From positions 1-27,087 of the forward strand of contig JALOSG010000006.1 of NCBI GenBank assembly GCA_025458665.1: a stretch of DNA of 27,087 nt, read 5' to 3'. Below are positions 14,761-22,152 of this stretch, in pieces. Under the pieces are notes generated by a model. It was not told the origin of the DNA. It saw only the letters and a list, made by a program, of their open reading frames with translations, and did no database searches. A program made the position numbers and the translations under genes. Position 1 is the first letter of the stretch; every line of letters starts with the position of its first letter. The DNA is from Serpentinimonas sp. (GTDB lineage Bacteria; Pseudomonadota; Gammaproteobacteria; Burkholderiales; Burkholderiaceae_C).

Positions 14761-17352
14761 TCAGGCCGTCACGCCTTTGGCCGTCTCCGCGTACTCCTCG
14801 ATCTGGTCGAAGTTCATGTACTTGTAGATGTTGGCCGCGTCTTTGTTGATGATGCCCACGGCCTCGTGGTACTCGGCCAGCGTGGGAATGCGGCCCAAGC
14901 GCGAGCAAACCGCCGCCAGTTCCGCCGAGCCCAGGAACACGTTGGTGTTCTTGCCCAGGCGGTTGGGGAAGTTGCGCGTGCTGGTGGACATGACCGTGGC
15001 ACCCTCGCGCACCTGCGCCTGGTTGCCCATGCACAGAGAACAACCCGGCATTTCGGTGCGCGCACCGGCCGTGCCGAAGGTGGCGTAGTGGCCTTCCTTG
15101 ATGAGTTCGCTCTCGTCCATCTTGGTGGGCGGGGCCACCCACAGCTTCACCGGAATGTCGCGCGCGCCGCCCAGCACCTTGGCTGCCGCACGGAAGTGGC
15201 CGATGTTGGTCATGCACGAGCCAATGAAGGCCTCGTCGATCTTGGTGCCCGACACTTCCGACATGAACTTGGCGTCGTCCGGGTCGTTCGGGCAGCAGAC
15301 GATGGGCTCCTTGATGTCGGCCAGATCGATCTCGATCACGGCGGCGTACTCGGCGTCCTTGTCGGCCTCCAGCAGTTCGGGCTTGGCCAGCCACGCTTCC
15401 ATGGCTTCAATGCGGCGCTGCAGGGTGCGCTTGTCCTCGTAGCCGTTGGCAATCATGTTCTTCATGAGCACGATGTTGGAGGTCATGTACTCGATGATGG
15501 GCTCTTTGTTGAGCTTGATGGTGCAACCCGCGGCAGAGCGCTCGGCCGACGCGTCGGACAGCTCGAAAGCCTGTTCCACCTTCAGGTCGGGCAGGCCTTC
15601 AATCTCGAGCACGCGGCCCGAGAAAATATTGACCTTGCCCTTCTTGGCCACCGTCAGCAGGCCCTGCTTGATGGCGTACAGCGGAATGGCGTGCACCAGA
15701 TCGCGCAGCGTCACGCCGGGCTGCATCTGCCCTTTGAAGCGCACCAGCACCGACTCGGGCATGTCCAGCGGCATCACGCCCGTGGCAGCGGCAAAGGCCA
15801 CCAGACCGGAACCGGCCGGGAAAGAAATACCAATGGGGAAACGGGTGTGCGAATCACCGCCGGTGCCCACGGTGTCGGGCAGCAGCAGGCGGTTCAGCCA
15901 GGAGTGGATCACGCCATCGCCCGGGCGCAGCGCCACGCCACCGCGGTTGCTGATGAATGTGGGCAGTTCGCGGTGCATCTTCACGTCCACCGACTTGGGG
16001 TAGGCCGCGGTGTGGCAGAAGGACTGCATGACCATGTCCGCCGAGAAGCCCAGGCAGGCCAGGTCTTTCAACTCATCGCGGGTCATGGGGCCGGTGGTGT
16101 CCTGGCTGCCCACGGTGGTCATGCGGGGCTCGCAGTAGGTACCGGGGCGAATGCCCTTGCCTTCGGGCATACCGCAGGCGCGGCCCACCATCTTCTGGGC
16201 CAGCGTGAAGCCCTTGCCGCTGTCGGCAGGCGCTTTGGGCAGGCGGAACACGGTGGAGGCAGGCAGGCCCAGGAATTCGCGGGCCTTGGCGGTCAGGCTG
16301 CGGCCAATGATCAGGTTGATGCGGCCACCGGCGCGAACTTCGTCCAGCAGCACGTCGCTCTTGAGCGCGAATTCGGCCACCGTGGCGCCGTTCTTCAGCA
16401 GCTTGCCGTCGTAGGGCAGCACATCGATCACGTCGCCCATTTCCAGGCCACCCACGTCCACCTCGATGGGCAGGGAGCCGGAGTCTTCCTGGGTGTTGAA
16501 GAAGATGGGGGCAATCTTGCCGCCCAGCGTCACGCCACCAAAGCGCTTGTTGGGCACGAAGGGAATGTCCTGGCCGGTGGCCCAGACCACGCTGTTGGTG
16601 GCCGATTTGCGGCTGGAGCCGGTGCCCACCACATCGCCCACGTAGGCCACCAGATGGCCTTTCTTCTTCAGGTCTTCAATGAACTGGATGGGGCCGCGCT
16701 TGCCGTCTTCCTCGGGCTTGAAGGCCGCATCGGCGCGGGTGTTCTTCAGCATGGCCAGGTAGTGCAGCGGAATGTCCGGGCGGCTCCACGCGTCGGGGGC
16801 CGGGCTCAGGTCGTCGGTGTTGGTTTCGCCGGGTACCTTGAACACGGTCACGGTGATCTTCTGCGGCACTTCGGGACGGCTGGTGAACCATTCGGCATCG
16901 GCCCAGCTCTTCATGACTTCCTGCGCCTTGGCGTTGCCCGCCTTGGCTTTCTCGGCCACGTCGTGGAAGGCGTCGAACATCAGCAGGGTTTTCTTCAGGC
17001 CTTCGGCGGCCACAGCGGCCACATCGGCTTCGTCCAGCAGATCAATCAGGGGCTTGACGTTGTAGCCACCCACCATGGTGCCCAGCAGCTCGGCGGCCTT
17101 GGCCTTGCTCAGCATGCCCACCACGATGTCGCCGTGCGCCACGGCCGCCAGGAAGCTGGCCTTGACCTTGGCCGCGTCGTCCACGCCAGGCGGCACGCGG
17201 TGGGTCAGCAGGTCCATCAGGAAGGCTTCCTCGCCAGCCGGCGGGGCTTTGATCAGCTCCACCAGTTCGCCCACCTGGGCGGCCGTTAGGGGCAGGGGCG
17301 GGATGCCCAGCGCAGCGCGCTCGGCGACGTGGTCACGGTAGGCTTTCAACAT
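14761..17352 (-). CDS. acnB: Bifunctional aconitate hydratase B / 2-methylisocitrate dehydratase
   Basis: This 863-residue [4Fe-4S] enzyme interconverts citrate and isocitrate in the TCA cycle; AcnB enzymes can also act on 2-methylisocitrate. The order fits AcnB: an N-terminal helical HEAT-like domain (about 1-160), a swivel domain (about 170-390), then the catalytic domains. The cluster ligands are visible as Cys713 in GSCMTNIGHF and Cys771/Cys774 in CSLCMGN, close to the E. coli positions 710, 769 and 772. Length matches E. coli AcnB (865). GGAG about 9 bp before the ATG is the Shine-Dalgarno sequence, and the gene starts 19 bp after the exported hypothetical gene. It is the last gene of the leftward mdh operon and ends at a shared terminator. 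Confidence 0.97.
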   Translation of the reverse strand: MLKAYRDHVAERAALGIPPLPLTAAQVGELVELIKAPPAGEEAFLMDLLTHRVPPGVDDAAKVKASFLAAVAHGDIVVGMLSKAKAAELLGTMVGGYNVKPLIDLLDEADVAAVAAEGLKKTLLMFDAFHDVAEKAKAGNAKAQEVMKSWADAEWFTSRPEVPQKITVTVFKVPGETNTDDLSPAPDAWSRPDIPLHYLAMLKNTRADAAFKPEEDGKRGPIQFIEDLKKKGHLVAYVGDVVGTGSSRKSATNSVVWATGQDIPFVPNKRFGGVTLGGKIAPIFFNTQEDSGSLPIEVDVGGLEMGDVIDVLPYDGKLLKNGATVAEFALKSDVLLDEVRAGGRINLIIGRSLTAKAREFLGLPASTVFRLPKAPADSGKGFTLAQKMVGRACGMPEGKGIRPGTYCEPRMTTVGSQDTTGPMTRDELKDLACLGFSADMVMQSFCHTAAYPKSVDVKMHRELPTFISNRGGVALRPGDGVIHSWLNRLLLPDTVGTGGDSHTRFPIGISFPAGSGLVAFAAATGVMPLDMPESVLVRFKGQMQPGVTLRDLVHAIPLYAIKQGLLTVAKKGKVNIFSGRVLEIEGLPDLKVEQAFELSDASAERSAAGCTIKLNKEPIIEYMTSNIVLMKNMIANGYEDKRTLQRRIEAMEAWLAKPELLEADKDAEYAAVIEIDLADIKEPIVCCPNDPDDAKFMSEVSGTKIDEAFIGSCMTNIGHFRAAAKVLGGARDIPVKLWVAPPTKMDESELIKEGHYATFGTAGARTEMPGCSLCMGNQAQVREGATVMSTSTRNFPNRLGKNTNVFLGSAELAAVCSRLGRIPTLAEYHEAVGIINKDAANIYKYMNFDQIEEYAETAKGVTA

Positions 17353-17371
17353 AGTCAGGCTCCAGAAAAAA

Positions 17372-17962
17372 TCATCGGTTCAGCCCCAGGTCCAGCAGGT
17401 GGGGCGGAGGGTTCAACTTCATGGCTTCGGCCACGGCGCGCTGGGCCGGGCCGGCACATTCATCGGCCAGGCGGCGGCCCAGCTTCTGGCTCATCAGCAT
17501 GGACTTGTTAGCCAGCTGTATCCATACGGCACCCTGTTGGCGGTCTTCCAGCCGGACTGCCCCGGTGGATGTACGCACCGGCCGCATGCGGAACTGTCCA
17601 TCGCGCGTTTGCAGCAGGAAGTGGCCAGGCGCTCCAGGGTCGGCGTGCAGCTTGACGTTTTGCCCCAGTTCGCAGGCCAGATCGCCCACGTGTACCCCAT
17701 CGGCCAACGCCAGCTCTTCGGCGGTGAGGGGCACATCGGGGACCACCACCGGGGCCACGGGTGCGCGCGCCGCAGGCGCTGCCGGGCGGGTCGCCGCCTG
17801 AGCGCTGGCCTGGGCGTGCGCAGCGCTGGGTAGCAAAGCCACCGCGGCCAGCGCGGCGGTGGTTGCGGCAGCCAGCCACAGCCGCAAGGACTGCAGCGGC
17901 GCAGAAGGCCACACGGTGAAACCAGAAAAAGAAACGGGGTGGGGGGCAGGCGGCAGGTGCAT
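17372..17962 (-). CDS. Exported protein of unknown function
   Basis: I do not recognise this 196-residue protein. It has a signal peptide: a basic stretch near Arg27, a hydrophobic Ala/Leu core (about 28-47) and a likely cleavage site after AHA50. An Ala/Pro linker (51-75) follows. The mature domain (about 76-196) holds two cysteines, Cys97 and Cys169, which could form a disulfide, plus a conserved-looking block VRLEDRQQGAVWIQLANKSM (in part, 137-155). The protein is therefore probably periplasmic. The ATG at 17962 is chosen because GAGGAG lies 6 bp upstream; the frame stays open further upstream. That Shine-Dalgarno sequence overlaps the stop codon of the CitE-like gene (TTGAGGAG), suggesting coupled translation. 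Its place between citE-like and acnB suggests shared expression with the TCA genes, but no function can be assigned. Confidence 0.8.
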   Translation of the reverse strand: MHLPPAPHPVSFSGFTVWPSAPLQSLRLWLAAATTAALAAVALLPSAAHAQASAQAATRPAAPAARAPVAPVVVPDVPLTAEELALADGVHVGDLACELGQNVKLHADPGAPGHFLLQTRDGQFRMRPVRTSTGAVRLEDRQQGAVWIQLANKSMLMSQKLGRRLADECAGPAQRAVAEAMKLNPPPHLLDLGLNR

Positions 17963-17972
17963 GGGAGTCTCC

Positions 17973-19070
17973 TCAAGAAAGCCGACAGTCTGCCGCATGC
18001 ACCGGGGCATCCGGTGTGACACCAGATGCAACACTTCGTAAATACGGCACCAGCGCGCCGGGCAGGGTCATGCCAGTGGCGTGGGCCCGCTCGATCACCT
18101 GCCAAAAATAACGGTAACTGGCCCGGTCGTGCAAGTAACCCTGATGGGATATCGGGGCCCAGTCTGCGGCCATGGCGGCCAGCACAATCTCGGCAGCCTG
18201 CTCCACCTCGGCCAGTGCCGGGGAGAACGCGTCGAGGATCACCCCGATCTGGTCGGGGTGAATGCTCCACATGCGGGTATAGCCCAGTTCGCTGGCAGCC
18301 TTGGTAGCAGCCGTGCGCAGGGCTTCGCGGTCGCGGAACTCGGTCACCACGCAATGCGATGGGACCTTGCCATGCGCGTGGGCCGCGCTGGCAATCTCCA
18401 TTTTGGCGCGCAACACCAGGGGGTGGCTGAACTGGCTCTGCACACCCATGCCGTGAGAAGGTATGGCGCCGTGGTGGGCCGACACAAAATCCATCAACCC
18501 GAAGCTGAGGGACTGAACACGTGGGTGGGCGGCCACCTCGAAGGCGCGGTGCACGGCCGCCGGAGATTCGATGAGCGCGTGCACCGGCAGTGCGGCGCCA
18601 GCAGCGGAACCCGCAGCCGAGCCCAGCACCGATGCCATGGCCGCGTCCAGAGCCACAATGGCGCGGTCCACATCGGCGGCACTCTCCACCTTGGGCAACA
18701 TCACATAGGCCAGCCGCGGCCCCACCGCGCTCACGATGGTGGCCACATCGGCCTCGAACGCCGGATGGTTCACCGGGTGCACACGCACGCCCACGCGCTG
18801 GCGCGCATCGGACACACCGCGAACCAGTTCCACCACCATCTGGGCATGCTCGGCTTCGCCGCCCACTGGGGCGCCGTCCTCGCAATCCAGCGTCACATCG
18901 AGCACGCAGGCGCCGCGCTCGGCCATCAGGTCGGCCTGCAACTGCAGGCTCTTGCGCATGCGCGCCTCCACGCCACTGTAGTGGTCGCACACCGGCAGCA
19001 CCACCGCACCCGCCTGCGCCCCCAGCAACACCTCGCGGGGGTGCAGGGCGACAGGGCTTGGAGCGGTCAC
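17973..19070 (-). CDS. CitE-like HpcH/HpaI family CoA-ester lyase
   Basis: This protein of about 365 residues belongs to the HpcH/HpaI aldolase / citrate lyase beta-subunit superfamily. Motifs include LDCEDGAPVG (61-70), VRVHPVN (95-101), YVMLPKVES (122-130) with the expected Lys127 and Glu129, the metal ligand Glu168 in ALIESPAAV and Asp194 in FGLMDFV. Relatives cleave or form malyl-CoA, methylmalyl-CoA or citramalyl-CoA. No citrate lyase alpha or gamma subunits (CitF, CitD) are nearby, so a stand-alone lyase is more likely than citrate lyase. The GTG start at 19070 is chosen because homologous sequence begins at HPREVLLGAQ and the gene must follow the mdh stop 32 bp upstream; no Shine-Dalgarno sequence is evident. 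A GSAAGSAAGAA stretch (150-160) is a small local expansion. Confidence 0.82.
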   Translation of the reverse strand: MTAPSPVALHPREVLLGAQAGAVVLPVCDHYSGVEARMRKSLQLQADLMAERGACVLDVTLDCEDGAPVGGEAEHAQMVVELVRGVSDARQRVGVRVHPVNHPAFEADVATIVSAVGPRLAYVMLPKVESAADVDRAIVALDAAMASVLGSAAGSAAGAALPVHALIESPAAVHRAFEVAAHPRVQSLSFGLMDFVSAHHGAIPSHGMGVQSQFSHPLVLRAKMEIASAAHAHGKVPSHCVVTEFRDREALRTAATKAASELGYTRMWSIHPDQIGVILDAFSPALAEVEQAAEIVLAAMAADWAPISHQGYLHDRASYRYFWQVIERAHATGMTLPGALVPYLRSVASGVTPDAPVHAADCRLS

Positions 19071-19102
19071 GGCAAAGGCCAGAGGAGTAGGAAAAGGACG
19101 AC

Positions 19103-20089
19103 TTACAGCAGGTGGGCCACGCCAGCCTGCTCGTCGGTCAGCTCTTTCAGGGTCTTGTCGATGCAGCCCTGGCTGAATGCATCGATCGGCAGGCCTTCCA
19201 CGATCTTGTACTTGCCGCCCTCGCAGGTCACGGGGTAGCCGAACATCACGTCCTTGGGGATGCCGTACTCTCCATTGCTGGGTACACCCATGGTCACCCA
19301 CTCGCCACCGGTGCCCAGCGCCCAGTCGCGCATGTGGTCGATGGCCGCATTGGCCGCCGATGCCGCGGAAGACACACCGCGCGCAGCAATGATGGCGGCG
19401 CCACGCTTGCCCACGGTGGGCAGGAAGGTGTCGGCGTTCCACACATGGTCGTTGATCATGTCCTTCACGCTGGCGCCGTCGATGGTGGCAAAGCGGTAGT
19501 CGGCGTACATGGTGGGGCTGTGGTTGCCCCAGACGGCCAGCTTCTTGATGGAGGCGACCGGCTTGCCGGTCTTGGCAGCGATTTGGCTGAGAGCGCGGTT
19601 GTGGTCCAGGCGCAGCATGGCGGTGAAGTTTTCACGCGGCAGGTCGGGCGCGCTCTTCATGGCAATGTAGGCGTTGGTGTTGGCGGGGTTGCCCACCACC
19701 AGCACCTTCACGTTGCGGCTGGCGCTGGCGTTCAGCGCCTTGCCCTGGGCGGTAAAGATCTGGGCGTTGGCGGCCAACAGGTCGGCGCGCTCCATGCCGG
19801 GGCCGCGCGGGCGGGCGCCCACCAGCAGGGCGTAGTCGGTGTCTTTGAAGGCGGCCACGGGGTCGCTGTGGGCTTCCATACCAGCCAGCAGCGGGAAGGC
19901 GCAGTCCTCCAGTTCCATCATCACACCCTTGAGGGCTTCCTGGGCCTTTTCCACGGGGACTTCGAGCAGTTGCAGGATCACGGGCTGGTCCTTGCCGAGC
20001 ATTTCGCCCGAAGCAATGCGGAACAACAGGGCGTAACCAATCTGACCTGCGGCTCCGGTGACGGCCACGCGAACAGGCTTTTTGCTCAT
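19103..20089 (-). CDS. mdh: Malate dehydrogenase (NAD-dependent)
   Basis: This 328-residue enzyme oxidises malate to oxaloacetate with NAD. It has the NAD-binding glycine motif TGAAGQIGYAL (11-21), the substrate loop GARPRGPGMERADLL (91-105) with its arginines, and the catalytic pair Asp162 in LDHNRA and His190 in GNHSP. This is the cytoplasmic-type MDH common in betaproteobacteria. The Shine-Dalgarno sequence GGAGAG lies about 6 bp before the ATG. It is the first gene of the leftward operon mdh, citE-like, exported hypothetical, acnB. Transcription should begin at the near-consensus promoter about 100 bp upstream, next to the half-site element shared with gntR. Confidence 0.97.
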   Translation of the reverse strand: MSKKPVRVAVTGAAGQIGYALLFRIASGEMLGKDQPVILQLLEVPVEKAQEALKGVMMELEDCAFPLLAGMEAHSDPVAAFKDTDYALLVGARPRGPGMERADLLAANAQIFTAQGKALNASASRNVKVLVVGNPANTNAYIAMKSAPDLPRENFTAMLRLDHNRALSQIAAKTGKPVASIKKLAVWGNHSPTMYADYRFATIDGASVKDMINDHVWNADTFLPTVGKRGAAIIAARGVSSAASAANAAIDHMRDWALGTGGEWVTMGVPSNGEYGIPKDVMFGYPVTCEGGKYKIVEGLPIDAFSQGCIDKTLKELTDEQAGVAHLL

Positions 20090-20184
20090 GAAAACTCTCC
20101 AGGGAAATAAGGACTATGGGTAAGACGCGCGCCACACAGGCGAGGCGCTGGAAGCGGACCTAGACACTCTGCGCAACGGTCCCT

Positions 20185-20214
20185 AGTGTAACTCTGGTAA
20201 ACCCTTAAAGTCAA
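20185..20214 (-). promoter_or_regulatory. Sigma-70 promoter for the mdh operon
   Basis: On the minus strand TTGACT (20214-20209) is followed after 18 bp by TACACT (20190-20185). These are 5/6 and 4/6 matches to the -35 and -10 consensus. Transcription would start near 20178, giving an mdh leader of roughly 90 nt. It is the best sigma-70 promoter I see in the window. Confidence 0.75.
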
Positions 20215-20215
20215 T

Positions 20216-20243
20216 TTGTCTTATGTCTTATATAAGATATGAT
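20216..20243 (+). promoter_or_regulatory. Candidate promoter for gntR, overlapping the half-site element
   Basis: TTGTCT (20216-20221) and TATGAT (20238-20243) are separated by 16 bp. A start near 20250 would leave a leader of only about 8 nt before the ATG at 20258. The palindrome occupies the spacer exactly, which would suit autorepression. Confidence 0.5.
20218..20240. promoter_or_regulatory. Candidate operator: tandem GTCTTAT half-sites with perfect TCTTATATAAGA palindrome
   Basis: TCTTATATAAGA (20226-20237) is a perfect 12-bp palindrome, and the flanking AT/AT pairs extend the symmetry to 20223-20240 with one mismatched pair. An additional direct copy of the left arm, GTCTTAT, lies immediately upstream (20218-20224, then 20225-20231). 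The site lies between the -35 and -10 of the gntR promoter and begins 3-11 bp upstream of the mdh -35. The adjacent GntR/HutC-family regulator is the natural ligand; that link is inference from position. Confidence 0.65.
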
Positions 20244-20257
20244 TGAGCCCAACGACC

Positions 20258-21064
20258 ATGGCCTCTTCCACCCAGTCATCCCCGCTCGCCGGCCCTACCG
20301 ACGCCCCTCCCGATGCACCTCTGGGCATGGCGGAAGCTGCGCCGGCCTTCAGCCCGCTGTACCAGCAGATCAAGACGCTGTTGCTGCAAAGCCTGCAGGC
20401 TGGCGAATGGAAGCCCGGGGATACCATCCCCAGCGAACTGGAACTGGCCGCCCGCTACCGGGTGAGCCAGGGCACCGTGCGCAAAGCCATTGACGAGCTG
20501 GCCGCGGACAACCTGCTGGTGCGCCGCCAGGGCAAAGGCACGTTCGTGGCCACCCACGCGGAACAGCACATCCAGTATCGCTTCCTGCGCCTGCAACCCG
20601 ATGCCGGTGACCGCGACACCGAAGGCCCCGCAGAACGTCGCATCCTGGAATGCCGCCGCGTGCGTGCGCCCGCGGACGTGGCGCGCCCGCTGGGCCTGCG
20701 CACCGGAGAACCTGTGCTGCTGGTGCGCCGTGTGCTGTCCTTCAGGGGTGTGCCCACCATCCTCGAAGACGTCTGGCTGCCCGGCACGCCCTTCAAGGGC
20801 CTGACGCTGGAAGCCCTGGCCGAAGACAAGGGCCCCATGTACGCCCTGTTTGAAGCGCAGTTTGGTGTACGCATGGTGCGCGCCGAAGAGAAGCTGCGTG
20901 CCGTAGCCGCCGACGAAGAGGCAGCCGGGTGGCTGCAGACCGCCGCAGGCACACCGCTACTGAGCGTGGAACGCCTGGCGTACACCTACAAGGACACCCC
21001 TATGGAACTGCGCCGCGGGCTCTACCGCACCGACAGACACCACTACCGGAACGAACTCAACTGA
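20258..21064 (+). CDS. GntR-family (HutC subfamily) transcriptional regulator
   Basis: This 268-residue DNA-binding protein has an N-terminal winged helix (about 32-98) with the GntR signature PSELELAARYRVSQGTVRKA (in part, 58-77) and the wing RRQGKGTFVA. A C-terminal UTRA effector-binding domain (about 105-262) places it in the HutC subfamily. The first 30 residues are Ser/Pro/Ala-rich and likely disordered. The ATG at 20258 is chosen; a TTG at 20243 in frame is possible but would overlap the candidate -10 box. No Shine-Dalgarno sequence is visible and the predicted leader is very short. Its position at the head of sdhCDAB-sdhE-gltA and divergent from mdh suggests it controls TCA-cycle genes, perhaps in response to a carboxylate, but the ligand is unknown. 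Confidence 0.9.
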   Translation: MASSTQSSPLAGPTDAPPDAPLGMAEAAPAFSPLYQQIKTLLLQSLQAGEWKPGDTIPSELELAARYRVSQGTVRKAIDELAADNLLVRRQGKGTFVATHAEQHIQYRFLRLQPDAGDRDTEGPAERRILECRRVRAPADVARPLGLRTGEPVLLVRRVLSFRGVPTILEDVWLPGTPFKGLTLEALAEDKGPMYALFEAQFGVRMVRAEEKLRAVAADEEAAGWLQTAAGTPLLSVERLAYTYKDTPMELRRGLYRTDRHHYRNELN

Positions 21065-21332
21065 CCCCGCCAGAGGCCGCTTCCAATCTGCTGCAGCACG
21101 AAAAACCCTGCAAATTTGCTCAATGCATCTGATAACTTACATTCATCCATCGATGGTCCATGCATGTTGCGTTGCAATAGAATTTGACAGGTCGATGTCA
21201 GGGTTTACGCTGAAAGTCCGTCCCACTTTTCCTACACCCATCCTGGGCACGCAGCCCGGCACCGGCCACGGTTCCACCGCAGCAAGATAGAACGCAGCAC
21301 AACCAAACCCAGCAGCAACAGAAAGAGCTTCC
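21065..21332 (+). promoter_or_regulatory. sdh operon promoter and leader region
   Basis: This 268-bp gap separates gntR from sdhC and has no convincing gene. Two plus-strand promoter candidates are visible. One is TTGCTC (21116-21121), 16 bp, TACATT (21138-21143). The other is a perfect -35 TTGACA (21184-21189), 16 bp, with a poor -10 TACGCT (21206-21211). An inverted repeat TGACA-N6-TGTCA (21185-21200) overlaps that second -35, and a CCATCGATGG palindrome lies at 21147-21156. No terminator for gntR is seen, so readthrough into sdh is possible. Confidence 0.5.
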
Positions 21333-21764
21333 ATGAACGAGCTGAGCAAGCAGCGGCCGCAATTCCGCAACATCAACGCCTTCAAAGACCTCACCACTTA
21401 CCGCCTGCCGCCGGCGGGCTGGGTCTCCATCCTGCACCGCGTCAGCGGCGCCATGATGTTCCTGCTGCTGCCCTTCATCGTGTGGCTGTTCGACAAATCG
21501 CTCTCCTCCGAACTGTCCTACGACACGTTCACGGCGGCCTTTACCACCGGCATTGGCTTCGTGCCGGGCTGGTTCGTCAAGCTGGTGTGCCTGGCACTCA
21601 TCTGGGCCTACCTGCACCACTTCATCTCGGGCGTGCGCCACCTCTACATGGACGCCACCCACAGCGTCACCAAGGAATTTGGCCGCAGTTCGGCCAAGGT
21701 CACGCTGGTGCTGGGCACCCTGCTCACGCTGGCGCTGGGTGCCAAGCTGTTTGGCCTGTACTGA
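21333..21764 (+). CDS. sdhC: Succinate dehydrogenase cytochrome b556 subunit
   Basis: This 143-residue membrane subunit of complex II helps bind heme b and ubiquinone. Three hydrophobic helices are visible (about 39-53, 79-101 and 121-142). SILHRVSG (32-39) carries the quinone-site Ser32 and Arg36, matching E. coli Ser27 and Arg31. The heme-ligand His96 lies in LHHFISGVRHLYMD, matching E. coli His84. It opens the order sdhC-sdhD-sdhA-sdhB, 19 bp before sdhD. The ATG follows a purine-rich AGAAAGAG that is a modest Shine-Dalgarno sequence. Confidence 0.95.
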   Translation: MNELSKQRPQFRNINAFKDLTTYRLPPAGWVSILHRVSGAMMFLLLPFIVWLFDKSLSSELSYDTFTAAFTTGIGFVPGWFVKLVCLALIWAYLHHFISGVRHLYMDATHSVTKEFGRSSAKVTLVLGTLLTLALGAKLFGLY

Positions 21765-21783
21765 TTTCCCCGGAGCAAGCACC

Positions 21784-22149
21784 ATGTCTGTCAATTACGG
21801 TTCCAAACGCGTCGTCACCGGCGCCCACTACGGCCTGCGCGACTGGCTCAGCCAGCGCATCACCGCCACCCTCATGGCACTTTTCACCATCGTGCTGCTG
21901 GCGCAGGTGCTGTTCACCAGTGGCCCACTCGGCTATGAAGGCTGGGCCGGGATCTTTGCCGCGCAATGGATGAAACTGCTCACTCTGGCTGTGATCATTT
22001 CTCTCAGCTGGCACGCCTGGGTCGGTGTGCGCGACATCTGGATGGACTACGTCAAGCCCGCCAGTGTGCGGCTGGTCCTGCATGTATTCACCATGGTCTG
22101 GCTGGTCGGTTGCGCCGGCTGGGCCATCCAAGTTCTCTGGAGGCTCTAA
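21784..22149 (+). CDS. sdhD: Succinate dehydrogenase hydrophobic membrane anchor subunit
   Basis: This 121-residue membrane anchor of complex II has three hydrophobic helices (about 28-46, 64-84 and 95-119). HAWVGVRDIWMDYVKP (77-92) is the SdhD signature; Asp88 and Tyr89 correspond to E. coli Asp82 and Tyr83 of the quinone site. The same frame is open further upstream inside sdhC, but the ATG at 21784 has a GGAG Shine-Dalgarno sequence about 8-11 bp upstream and gives the normal length. It is separated from sdhA by 3 bp, and the sdhA Shine-Dalgarno sequence (TGGAGG) lies inside its 3' end. Confidence 0.95.
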   Translation: MSVNYGSKRVVTGAHYGLRDWLSQRITATLMALFTIVLLAQVLFTSGPLGYEGWAGIFAAQWMKLLTLAVIISLSWHAWVGVRDIWMDYVKPASVRLVLHVFTMVWLVGCAGWAIQVLWRL

Positions 22150-22152
22150 GTC

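Noticed and set aside
14737..17289. An 850-codon plus-strand frame opposite acnB
   Set aside because: It mirrors acnB codon structure; acnB carries all cluster cysteines and full family length, and the antisense product resembles nothing.
19071..19442. An N-terminal extension of the CitE-like gene into mdh
   Set aside because: It would overlap the C-terminal coding part of mdh in another frame; the family sequence begins only at about HPREVLL.
21143..21397. A possible 84-residue minus-strand gene in the gap before sdhC
   Set aside because: It overlaps the sdhC start antisense, would cover the sdh promoter region, and has no clear ribosome site.
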